Positions 47,189 through 58,500 of a DNA stretch of 64,000 bases are shown here, piece after piece. The stretch's first letter is position 1, and each line of letters opens with the position of its first letter. The notes below the pieces were generated by a model, which had not been told where the DNA came from, made no database searches, and worked only from the letters and a program-made list of their open reading frames with translations. The stretch lies in assembly GCA_030248215.1 (NCBI GenBank), contig JASANG010002166.1, positions 186,001-250,000 on the forward strand, given 5' to 3'. This DNA is from Enoplolaimus lenunculus. Lineage: Eukaryota > Nematoda > Enoplea > Enoplida > Thoracostomopsidae. Both the position numbers and the translations under genes were made by a program.

Positions 47189-47480
47189 GCTAAGTTGAAG
47201 AATATTTCACAAACCGAAGTTTAAATGAAGCTTTAGCTCTTAATTTTTAGCTTTCAACGCTAATCAAGTACTTAAAATCAGCGGTCTGGTCGGCTTATTT
47301 CACATCGTTTCAATTCAGGCGTTCTTGCATATTCGTATTTTGGAATATAACGGGGAACGCTTATTTGCTTTTGAAGTGCCTTGTACGTATGAGCGGTCGT
47401 AACCACACAGTGCTGTTAGTGACCAAAACAGAGGCGTATCCAAAAATTTGGGATGGCGGCGAACTGGCAAATGTTATGAA

Positions 47481-47700
47481 ACGCAAAAATTGTAACGTAG
47501 AAGGGACCTTATCATTTTATCACAAAAAATTTTCTAAGGGAGAAAAATTGTAAGGTAAGAGACCTTACCGTTTTATCACAAAGGATTCTGAGGGAAAATT
47601 GTGTTTTTTTTGCAAAACAATTTCTGATTGGAAAAATTGTAAGGTAGGGAGTAGGGATTTTGCCATTTGTCACAAAAAATTCTGATGGGGGAGCGTACGG
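47481..47700. repeat. Degenerate tandem repeat, about 60 bp
   Basis: AAAAATTGTAAGGTA, ACCTTACCGTTTTATCACAAA and TTCTGAGGG recur three to four times with drift. Confidence 0.6.
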
Positions 47701-47947
47701 CCCCCGTCTTTCCTCAGAATTCGCTAGTGGGTCAAAACGTCTTCTTTGGAATTTATGTGAAGAGATTTTTAAGTATTTCTTCAGTTTGTAAGACAAAAGC
47801 CTCAACTCTTGAAAATTTTCATAGAACGTAAACCTACTCTTTTCGATCGAATCCACAATGCTCATGCTGGTGTGTTCGTTAAATTCAATGTTTGCTGCAG
47901 AAGAATGCTGCACACGATTTGCTAAAACATAATATGTGCATAGGTTT

Positions 47948-48126
47948 GGCGAGCGTATAAAACAAGGGTGGAACAGTAGTATAAGCATATTCCTAAAGCC
48001 TAAGCCTAAGCGTAAGAATGAGCTTACACGTAAGCCTAAGCCTCACCAAAAAATTATTATGAAATTCAAGCTTACTCTATTCCAGTACTTCGGAATAACG
48101 TTCCGTCCCTGATCTTTATATGGACC
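47948..48126. mobile_element. GGCC-type hexamer-core MITE, TIR type A
   Basis: Near-exact duplication ATAGGTTT (47940-47947) and CTAGGTTT (48127-48134). Right end GTCCCTGATCTTTATATGGACC. CCTAAG hexamers inside. Confidence 0.8.
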
Positions 48127-48409
48127 CTAGGTTTAAAGAGTTGAGGCTAAATTTCTAAGCTACGCCTGCCAATTTTGTAGAACACATGGGAGTAAATAAA
48201 CGGAGGGAATAAATGAGATATATTCCACCGAATCTTTCTGGAGAAACAAGAAGGTTGCCTTTTAATAGGATTAAGGATAGCATAATCGAATTAGCGGACA
48301 TAAAATGATCTCGCTTAAGTAATAGTAAATAAGATTATACCTTCCTGAAAAAAATCGCAGAGAGATGTTTCTCTGCTATTTACGTGATGGCCTAGAAGAT
48401 TAACCCTTT

Positions 48410-48668
48410 AACTCATAGAGTATACTATGACCAACTAAATACGCCGAGCAACACAGCCACTGTGAGCATTGTTCAACGATTGTAACGTATATATGCGCAA
48501 TACAAAATCTCTACAAGACGTGAGAGCCCACTTGGGCTCGAGCGTCAAGCTCCTAATTATAGATGAGTGATCATCGTAAACGCCTCCTACCCGAGTGACT
48601 GGTGATCGAATCTTAACATGAAACTACATCTCATATGATATTGAAAATATTCATACGAGAAAAGGTTA
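48410..48668. mobile_element. piggyBac-like MITE with TTAA ends
   Basis: TTAACCCTTTAACTCATAG at the left, CGAGAAAAGGTTAA at the right. Internal AGACGTGAGAGCCC and tRNA-like TAGATGAGTGATC and GGTGATCGAATCTT on the plus strand. Same internal order as 28265-28535. Confidence 0.75.
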
Positions 48669-48743
48669 AAGTGAAATAGTAACTGAACTCTGAAGCACTA
48701 TTGTCTTGCGTAATTTTCGGTCAACATTTTCTGTCTGCAGAAA

Positions 48744-48908
48744 GCCCATAGCCAGCTCACCTTGCTAGGAGAGCAAAAAATATTTTTCAGGAGGGACATA
48801 CAAAAGTTTTCAACGACTTGCAAACAAGGTTGAAAATTTTCCAGGGGAAGGCAACATTTTTTCATACAAAACCTGAGCCCCCTTCCTGCAGCCACCCTTG
48901 ACTACGGG
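48744..48908. mobile_element. CCCGTAGCCAGC-type MITE
   Basis: GCCCATAGCCAGCTCACCTT at the left and TTGACTACGGGTT at the right. Family interior (ACAAGGTTGAAAATTTTCCAG). Confidence 0.75.
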
Positions 48909-49639
48909 TTCGGTCAGAAGCCATGTGTATGCGTATTGTATTCGAAATTCGAGGCAACTGTAAGAATCACCAGAGAATTATTTTTAATTTGAAAAAAATC
49001 ACAGAAAATCACTTCACGCACGGTTGCTAAATTTCAAAAATTTAAATTCAAATTTTATTTTAGTTGTGTGATTTTTTCGTCAGTTTGAAACTGAAATTTG
49101 TAGTCGTCAAACACAATTATTTTATCGTTGCGTTTTGGGCAACCTTGTATCTGTACAGCATGATGTTACAATAGTTACACTGATTAATTATTGTTTCGTA
49201 GTATTAAAAATAAAAATTGTCTTTAATACATTTAATAATTTAATTCAAAAAATTTCGTTTCTATATTATTGACAAACGCGCTTGATGTCTATCTACGTTA
49301 CCCATGCTAACTATAACGGTCTACTCACTAAGCCTAAAGCCTAAACTTTAGCCTCAACGTAATCTTTTAAGCTTGAGCCTAAACATATGCCTAATCCTAA
49401 GTCTAAGCCTAAACCTATGCCTAAATCAACGCGTGTTTATTTCTGCGCGACAAAATCATTTTTGTGATTTTACTTACGGTAAAGATTTCAACGCTTTCGG
49501 TTACAACGTTTGTTGGTAATGTAATGTTTGTATTTTATACTTTAAATTGAATTAAGCTAAGTTAGCATATCCTAAGTCTAAGCCTAAACCTATGCCTAAA
49601 CCAAAGCGTGTTTGAACCTTCCAGTTTAGTCCGCCAGTT

Positions 49640-50040
49640 TGCGGCACCGTCCATCGCCACCCGGAGCCGTCCGTCACACGTACAGCGCCTGCGTCTCCTG
49701 TACGGCGCCGTCCGTCACTGTACGGCACCGTCCGTCAGACACCGTGCGTTATCGTACAAAAATTACGCACGTATAAATACTGCATAGTGACGGATGGGGA
49801 TGGACGATGACGGAAAGCGCCGTACGGGTGACGCGCGGTGACGGACAGCACCGGACGGTGCCGGACGGACAACGAACTGTGGAAGACTTTTGGTTGCGCT
49901 ATACTTTGGTAGACGTCCGGCGCCGTCCGTGACTATACGATATACGCGTATAATTTCAATACAATAACGCACGGAACGGCGTCGGACGGTGACGAGCGGC
50001 ACCGTACGACGAGTACAGCGCCACGCTAAAACGTCTTGTT
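49640..50040. repeat. GC-rich GCCGTCCGTCAC foldback cluster
   Basis: Many copies of GGCGCCGTCCGTCAC and the inverse GTGACGGACGGTGCCG face each other around 49740-49780 in otherwise AT-rich DNA. TTGCGCTATACTTTGG ties it to the GC-rich foldback family. Confidence 0.75.
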
Positions 50041-51765
50041 GACGCTTTGGGATGCGCTTACGCGAGTAACTGCTGAAAATAGCACAACCAGGAGCGTGAA
50101 GTTTGCGTTATTGATTGCTAATCGTCGTAGTGTACTATATGTGTTAAACGGTTAAATATGCTCAAAATTATATCAGTTCACAGGTCGAAGACTGTTGAGC
50201 GAGCAGCTTTTGTACCTCGCCCCCTCCAAATTTATAATCCTGCCGTTTTGAAGTACCAGCATTTTAATCAAGCCCGCAACCAGTTTGCAAGACACCCAGG
50301 CCCTGCCTCTGCGTTAGTTACGGATCTAATCTTAAGTTTGTGTTTATACCAATTTTGCAGTGTTTTTTCAATTTTTTAACTATAAAGTGTCCCTAATCAC
50401 GTGCTTTGAACACGTCATCAAACCGGATGATTGTTGTCTTTTATTGTACAAAAATACATTTCAGTACTGAAAATACTTTAATTCAGTTTATACACTCGAA
50501 ATGTTCAACTTTAAGCAGTAGCGTAACCAAGATTTCAGTTCGGTAGCGTATGAGACGTCATCGAATTAATAGCTAAGTCAGCTATTAAAGAAAGTTTTTT
50601 TTACCTCTGCTGTGCAGCTATCTGTTCTAAAGCGTGCGAAATCTCGTTGTTTTCCCATCGTTTTACAAATTTCGAAAAGAATGAACCCCGTATCCCCACG
50701 ATTGCATATATATCCTTGGCTCGACAATAGTGAAACTATTCACAATTGCAGCTAATATCATACGCATTTCAGCTTATATTCATATTCATTCATAAAATAT
50801 TACGTAAAAGTTTCAATGCGAGCTAATTTCCGTACCCATACACTGACAAGTCAGAAGGTTAAACAATTGCTTACGATGACATTTTTCGCAAAAATTTAAG
50901 TTTCATTTTTTGCAACGTTTATAGTAGAAGACGCTTGGGTTCTGCAACGTTTTGTTAAAAAAAAGGCTTAATGAGGGTGGGTTACTTATAAATTGCGACA
51001 TTTTTGGCCTTGCCGCAGCGTTGGTATTCCAGTGCCCTTCGTTGAACCTTTTAGATGGGTCCGTTTGAGGGGCACAGCAGCTGAGTTCAAAGCAGCTGAA
51101 TTCACAGCAGCTGAATTAAAACGGTAGACACGTTTTTGGGGGCGTTATAAATACATTGTAAATTTGACTGGGTTAATTGATCAACTCATTTAGCGAATTA
51201 GTTTTTTCTTGAGTTAATATCAGTAAACAATAACTCGCTCTGTTTTGAGTTGATTCTCACTCCGAGCTGAGTTAATTCCGGGAAAGTCAGAATGAGTTGA
51301 ATTAACTACGAATTCTGAGTTCTGAAAGTCCTAATTCAGAGTCACTGATTCATCATATTCTGAATTAAAATGAACACTCCGAAGAACACGCCTGAACGAC
51401 ATAAAATTTCCGAGGTATTTCAACTTCTGCCAATAACCCATGAAAATTCCGAAACATTTTGGTCCTTGATCTATCAATCACAGATCTATTCTTAAGTCTC
51501 TCAGTTTACCTGGCGAATAGTTGTGATATGAACGACAAATAGGCTTTATTTGTAAGCAAAAAAAATATATTTACATATATACATATACATACATACACAT
51601 ATAAATTCTGTTAATTTCAAAAATCACAGCGGTCAGTTCTCGTGTTATATACAACGACTATTGTTAAAAAATCCTGTTGTTTTAAAACGTTTTAGAATTT
51701 AATTTTAAAAAGAATAAACTTTTAAGGTGTTTATATTCAGCTGCTAACTAGTTCCCATTCACTCA

Positions 51766-51930
51766 GGCCCGTAACCATCTCATATGTGGAAGGGGGGGGG
51801 GTTAAAATTTTTCAGAAGGGGCATACAATCGTTTTCGTTGACTTACAAGCACGATTGAAAAATTTTCTAGGGGAGCCACAATTTTTCCAGGAGGCCTGAG
51901 CTTCAACCTGCCCCCCTTAGATGGGGCAGA
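51766..51930. mobile_element. CCCGTAGCCAGC-type MITE (diverged)
   Basis: GCCCGTAACCATCTCATATG at the left, TTACAAGCACGATTGAAAAATTTTCTAG inside, ending near CCCCTTAGATGGGG. Confidence 0.55.
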
Positions 51931-52052
51931 TACCTGAACAAATGTATTACACACTTTTACACCCCTTTGTCTCAGAGGAGAGATTTTGTTCCCTTATACG
52001 AAAAGAGTTTTGGTTATAGGTACCCGCGTAAGTAGTAAGTATACACATTTTA

Positions 52053-52352
52053 TATATGTCGTAGGCAATCTGCTGCTCAGGCAAATTAGTAATTGGCTTA
52101 GGCCAATATGATATTTTTTGTAATAGCAGTTCAGCCTAGGCTGAAATGCTATTACCCTAATAGACCAATCACATTTATCGATTTGGTCAAACACAATACC
52201 GATAACCAATCAGTGTTTGTGTTTACATCACTGATGTTCAGCTACATCGCACAATTGCTACTTGGATAGGCCAAATATGGTATTTGCTCAGAAAAGCAGA
52301 TAGGACAAAGCCAATTGGTAATTGGTCTGAATAATAGATTAGCCTACGACAT
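52053..52352. mobile_element. ATATGTCGTAGGC-type MITE
   Basis: ATATATGTCGTAGGCAATCT at the left and AGATTAGCCTACGACATATA at the right form inverted ends. The interior has CCAATTGGTAATTGG and related words. A lone end lies at 53087-53108. Confidence 0.75.
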
Positions 52353-52780
52353 ATAATGGAAACCATGACTGTACTATACCTAATCTGTTGGAAATCTTGC
52401 ATTCTCAGTAAAATAGTTGGTCAAATTCAAAATACTTGACAAAGTTTTGCGGTACGTCATTTCTGCGGTAACGTGCGGTTTAAAATTTGTTGGTGGCGTT
52501 CCGGTTCCAAATTTCTATGGATGTCCTTGTTTACTGCGTCTGAAATTTAGCTTAATTTACGAGCGTTGCGAAAAACCCAAGGAATGTGCACATTTCCGCT
52601 GATGTTAGAGGTCTGCCCACAAAACCTATACCTAAACAAAAGCCTAGCTCAAACCAAAACAGAATCCTCCCAGATTCTAAGCGCACGTAGTTTTTGTGTC
52701 TCCGGTCTCCCAGTCAGGAAGATCCTTAAAATTAACATGAATCCCCATTAACAAACGAGTCTTTCGTTAATACTGAATCG

Positions 52781-52937
52781 GCTCCATAGCCAAGGAGGGG
52801 CCAGGGCGGCTCAACCCATTGGAAAAATTTTGCCACCCCTCATAAATTTTTAACTTTGCTTGCAAATCATTAAAAACCCATGAATGCCCCTCCTGAAAAT
52901 TTTTAGTCCCCCTAGCAATGTGAGCTGGCTACAGGCC
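52781..52937. mobile_element. CCCGTAGCCAGC-type MITE
   Basis: GCTCCATAGCCAAGG at the left and TGTGAGCTGGCTACAGG at the right, with the family interior. Confidence 0.65.
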
Positions 52938-54149
52938 TCTACTCAAAGGACGACCCGACCACACCAGAAGCGGATTGTATGTCGCGATCCTTAAATTTTG
53001 ACATGCTAAGGAGTTAAAAATTAGTTCGACCAATACAAAGTTTTCAGATCAAGCTGGCATACAAAATTTAGTCGTCTAAAATAGCAATTTGGCCTACGAC
53101 ATATATGTCTACAATTTGCTTTTATCGCACGTGCGCGAAAACGATCAGTAGTATAGTTTCATAGTCAAACTAAAATTACCTCTGTTTTAAAGCAATTTCT
53201 CAAGGCTATTTTTGTTTTAGTGTGTAGTCTGTTGACATCTTAGTAGTCAAAACTATTTGTATCTTCTTATCCATTTACATCAAAAATCGTTGTTTTAAAC
53301 TTCAAATGTTTGCTGTGACTATGAGAAATTTTCAAAGTGGCACATATACAATGTAATCGATCAAGATTCGACACTTTGGACACTGGCCAATTTTTGAATT
53401 TTGTGACATTTTTGGCAAAAAACTTTCAATGACAGAAACATAAACAAAAAATTTTGTGAACGCCAGAAACGTATCTTCCTAGTGCAATCATATGTGACTT
53501 CTGAAAAACTCAAAAAGTGCCTGGGCTGTAATTTTTGCTCCGTACTTCTGGTGCTTAATAAACGGGCTGATAGTCATATGAATACCGTGGCCTACCACCA
53601 CGTTAATCCGGCCCAGGGTAGGTCGCAAACGCTCAATACGAACTAATATTAATCCGATAGTAGAATTTTCTCTAGTATATTCGGCTATTGTACACTTTTT
53701 TCCACATTTAAGGCTAACTTTTTCGAAACCTAAGCTTAGAGTTAGTCAAGAGATGTTGGTGTGATAAACGGGGGTAGGCGCAACTGTAGGTTGCGCAATG
53801 CTCGCCGCGCGCCATGTCAAAAACAATTTTTAAGAAGCGAGATGCCTTGCGTCGTTGCACGTCCCCGCGGGGTAGATCTAGAATTTACTTATGTTGACGC
53901 GCGGCGCTGGCGTCGTTGAGCAGAAAATTATACCACAACTCTTTTTCTGGCCTTCGGATACAAATTCACATTTTGCTGAGCAAACCGGAACCCCAACCAC
54001 CCGGGTTTTTTATCTACTGACGTGAACCTTTCTATTCGTAAAAAATTTTCCAACCAATTTTTTCTGTGGTTCTTCTGTTCTCAGTTTGGTTCGAACGTAT
54101 AAAGATATGAACCCGTAACAAGAAGATGATCAGAGGATTAGCGGCGTTG

Positions 54150-54352
54150 CCAAAATTTTGCCCCCCCCCTAGAACAATCGGAGTATCGGGTCACAGTCAC
54201 AAATGGGTCGGAAACTTAGCGGCCCTAGAAACGATTTTGCCCCCTCCACCTAGAACAATCAGATCATCGGGTCACAGTCACAAACGGGTCGGAAACTTAG
54301 CGGCCCTAGAAACAATTTTGCCCCCCCTCCCCTTAGAACAAGCAGATCATTG
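54150..54352. repeat. 80-bp tandem repeat upstream of the carboxypeptidase start
   Basis: AGAACAATC, TCGGGTCACAGTCACAAA, GGAAACTTAGCGGCCCTAG and TTTTGCCCCC recur in order in two full copies and a partial third. It ends about 45 bp before the start codon. Confidence 0.9.
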
Positions 54353-54398
54353 GCCACGAATAAACTGTAATCGTTTTAGGCTTATTTATAATACGGGA

Positions 54399-57300
54399 AT
54401 GTCCGTGCTTTATAGACAACCGCATTTAGCGATAATAAAACGACGTCTGCTGCAACTGGGTTACGTTTTTGTGCTTCATCTAGTTTATAATGCGTCTTAT
54501 TGTGCCATTATATCCGAGCATCGGCCTACATCGGAAGATAAGCCTTACGAAGGGTAACAACTGATACAAGTTTAGGCCCATGAATAGAATAGGGCCGGAA
54601 CAGTAGTATAAGCATATTCCTAAGACTGAGCCTAAGCCTAAGCGTAAAGGTGAGCCTATTCCTAAGCCTAAGCCTAAACAAAAAAGTTACTCTTAAGCTT
54701 AAACTGACTCTATTACAGCCTCGCCGGAAAACGATCCGGCCATTTTCTATACATGGGCCCAAGTTTATATAGCTAAGTTATCTGTAAAAAATATTTGTGA
54801 AACGTAGGTGGATCCGAAAATGTTTCAACGGAGTTTCATGCGTTATATGATTCCGAAAACAGACAGCGAGCGAAACGACCAATAATCCAAACGCAATTTT
54901 AGTACTAAATCTTAAATGCAAACTTTGGGTTTGAGAATTTGGCCTTATTTTATCAACCATACCCTCTCTTACACCTGCAAATTTACTGGATATTAAATAC
55001 ATGGTGCTGTGCTATAGACGATCATAGTTGCAGGGCCCTAATATTTTATGGCGCCCCTAAATGCGGACACGTGTGTCCTTAAATATGGTTTGCAAATGCA
55101 GGCGCAGTGTGGACCAATGGTACTATATATTACAACAGACCACGTGGTTATCAAGTGTTTTAAGGAATTAAGCATATCCCAAAAATGTGGTAAATAACGT
55201 TTAACAAGATTAAAGTGGCATTAATGATTTTTCGCACAGCTTTACTGTATGCTTCATTCATGGTAACAGATAATAGTGGTATCTGTATTTTACAGCCTAC
55301 ATGACAACCAGCAAACTTATAGGAAGTTGGAGGGCTGGCGGGAATCCCGATGAAAATCACCAGTGGCATCTCTTGGGAATGTCCTCGAAAAAATGCCGCG
55401 GGGTTTGGTAGGAGAATCTACGACAATTCGTCATCCGACAACTTGTCGCCGAACAGTGTGTTAAAGTCTGTGTGAATCAATCTAAGCATAATCCTAAGCC
55501 TATGCCCAAGCCTAAGCATAAAGATGGGTAACGAAATGACGAGTCGATGAAATTTCGGCTTAAAAGGAGTCGGTCGACGAGTTGTCGGGCGCCAAATTGT
55601 CCTGATACCGGGGTGGGGTTGTGGCAGTAAATTCGTTCCCTATAATATCTCTGGTGGTTCGCCTTGGATTCAATTTTAAGAAATCTGCAAACGTAGGGAA
55701 ATAGTTGTTAAGGCCATTACCGGAGAAAATGTTAATTATTCCCAAACATAAACACATTTGCTTTGAAGAAACCTTGGTTTTTTTGACGAACATTCAAAGC
55801 AAACCTGGTCTTGAAACTATTCTGTCAGTTAAACATTAATTATTTTTGTTTAACTATTTTTCAGGTTTGCTCTCTTCCAAGTCACTGCCTCAAATTCTAG
55901 TCAATTAACGTTGCTACAAACATTATATGATAACGATGGTATATATGCGGTAAGTCTGTTTTACTGGCTTTAATTTTATTTTACGTTTTGTTACAAGTAC
56001 CATTTCATAGTGATTAAGTACGCACCAAAAAATTTTATCCATATTAAAGCTGGAACGCTCCACATACGTATTTTGGACACTGTCTTAGCATAGAACAAAC
56101 GTTGATATAGACATTAATATAGACATGTATAATTAAGATCTGGTCTTTGCAACGGTTTCACTAGGTTTACTCCTGCCTTTGAAGAAAGATGATGAAAAAA
56201 TGCCAAGCCCATCGCATTACAAGTTACACATGCGTGTAACTACGATTTACTAGTTAACCTTAAATTGTGATACTAAGGACATAAAATAACTTCTGTGGTC
56301 CCATTTCACCCACTGCTTCAACTGATACCTAGCGAAATATTAACTGATGCATATATATTTGTATCATTGGAAAATCAGGTTTGGTCGAAGTACAATATAT
56401 AAAGCGCTCAAGCTGATTTTAAGCTAAATATTGTTTGATTCTAAGAGTTTCAGTAAATGTAAAGGCAACTTAAAGACACTTTGCTCAATAGTAAACATCT
56501 TGTTCTCACTTCAAAAACTTAACCATTGATAAAAATTAAATTTTTTACAGTAATTTAACGCATATCTTTTGTAACATACCGACAATAATAGCGATAATTT
56601 CCTTTTCTTAGATGCCTGTTACAGCAATTACTACAGCAATTACTAATTAAATATTTTTAACTGATACTTAGGAAAGGCATGCAAGCATTTTATGTTCGCA
56701 TTTACACAACATAAGCAACATTGTCGGCACCCAAATTTTGACTCTTTCGCAGAGCGTTCAAATTAATAAAAAGCTGTTAAGAAATTGTGTCAAATATGCA
56801 GTTTCAGCTTTTGCAAGTTTCTATTTTACGCATGATAAATTGCATTGCCGGTCACACCAGGGTTCACTCTTACGAAGCGGTTTCTTTCTATTTATTGGAA
56901 TATGAATTACTAGAATTGTTGATATTTTTTTCGACTGAACAATGCTAATACGAACGACTACATATTAATTCTAATACCCTGTAAATGTTAGATATATCAG
57001 AAAATGTTTGTTTTTCAGAAAACATATTTCATTGATTTCCAATGGATGCGTATTTGCATAAATGACCAACAAAATATACTCCATTTTGGATAAACCTCAG
57101 CTTAAGCCTAAGTAGACGACATAAAAAGACACTAAAATACTTTTAATACACTCTGTAATTCAGGTTTACGTCGCGTTTCAACAATAGCGGGCATAAGAAA
57201 AGTTTTGCTAATCATGGATTGAAATGTGGTTGTAAAAATTTTCGGCCAGGTTGACGGCGAAGCTATTCGTAAATAAGGGTAGCTCTTGTTGGCCACCGTA

Positions 57301-58500
57301 GTTACGCTATTCAATTGACGGCCAATGTATAGAGCAAAGTTGGCTCGTTTTCCTGTAGGGCTGTAATAGAGTCAGTTTAAGCTTTAGACTAAATTTTTGC
57401 TTAGGCTTAGACTTAGACTTAGGCTTAAGAATACGCTCATCCTTACGCTTAGGCTTAGGCTTAGGCCTAGAAATAAGTTGATACTACTGTTCTGGCTCTG
57501 TTCTATACATGAGCCCAGCCGTGTTCCATACATGGGCCCAATTAACTATCAATTGATATTTAGCGTTAAAATTAAAATGTTGTGCGAAACGTTTCCAGGA
57601 TTTGGCCGCCAGGCCACCTTTGTGATCGCTGTGACGTTAGTTTGGAGCCCGATTGATTTACTATAATAATGTCGTGTTTAGCTAAGTATTATCATAGGAA
57701 ATGAAATTTGAAAATAAATTTCTTTAATTTTCACTGTCTTGAGCAACGTTTCACATTTTAAATTTTAGCTTGATTTTTGGACACCTCCGTCGGCGGTCGG
57801 CGTTTCGTGCGAAGTTATGGTCGGACCTGAAAGGCGAGAAGCGTTTGAAATCCTGCTCCATGGCGCAGGAATCACATACAACATAAGCATCACAGATATT
57901 CAAAAGTGAGTAAATATTCGTTACTATGGCAACGCCGGTGTTTTTATCAGCAACTGTTGACGACTTTGTTTGGGGGCTACAAGTGTGCCTGACAGCCCAG
58001 GAACCAGAAATTTTTAGTAGGAGGACCATCTTTTAATACAGTTGATTACAATTTGGTTCAGGGAGGGCCAAACTGTTTGTGGAGGGTGTTAAAAAGATTT
58101 CGGATGTGCACGTAAACATTTCGGCCAAACATGGAGATGGGACATTTTTTCTCGGACCGGCTGAGCCCTTTTAGGGTGGCGCAATTCTTATTGTACGGCG
58201 CCGACTGGAACTGGACGGCATTGAACGTCAAAAAAACTTGTATACAAATTGATATGCTGCGTGCCATGCGGCAATAAACGGGTATTGCGATACTGTGCCA
58301 AACGATGACATAGGACACCGGACGGTGACGGACGGTAACGGACATCAAAATATGGCGTTACCCTTATTCTTATTTTCTTCAGGGTGCTGGACGAAGACCA
58401 ACTGTTACGATCGTTCAAAAGTTCCAAACTTCGCGACGATGTGTCGAGTGTTGGTGCAGATGGAACATTTCGACTGGACACATTTCACACTTACAACGAA
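54399..58500 (+). CDS. Carboxypeptidase exons 1-4: signal anchor and activation propeptide
   Basis: Residues 1-165. The start ATG at 54399 gives a basic N-region then a hydrophobic stretch (LQLGYVFVLHLVYNASYC), which fits a signal peptide. An ATG at 54126 in the same frame is rejected because the extra sequence is tandem repeat. The propeptide follows: FALFQVTASNSSQLTLLQTL, LDFWTPP, ISITDIQK, then TFHTYNE at the activation boundary (YHTLDEI in relatives). Exon 1 ends KPYEG in phase 2 and exon 2 supplies the missing base. Confidence 0.88.

Larger units (their letters stand above)
41601..54398. other. 12.8 kb intergenic stretch, no gene recognised
   Basis: Lies between the divergent anoctamin and carboxypeptidase starts. 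It holds a 67-bp minisatellite, a long hairpin, hexamer clusters (43530-43610, 44795-44890, 49325-49440, 49560-49612, 53690-53750), GGCC-type elements, a GC-rich foldback and other MITEs. The tracts 45460-46090, 50060-51160 and 52950-54120 show nothing I can name. Both promoters should lie near its ends. Confidence 0.6.

Noticed and set aside
48540-48625. Functional tRNA gene
   Set aside because: Only box A- and box B-like words are present inside a dispersed element; no good acceptor stem or anticodon arm can be drawn.
54126-54398. N-terminal extension of the carboxypeptidase from the ATG at 54126
   Set aside because: The extra 91 residues are tandem repeat and would bury the hydrophobic signal segment that follows the ATG at 54399.
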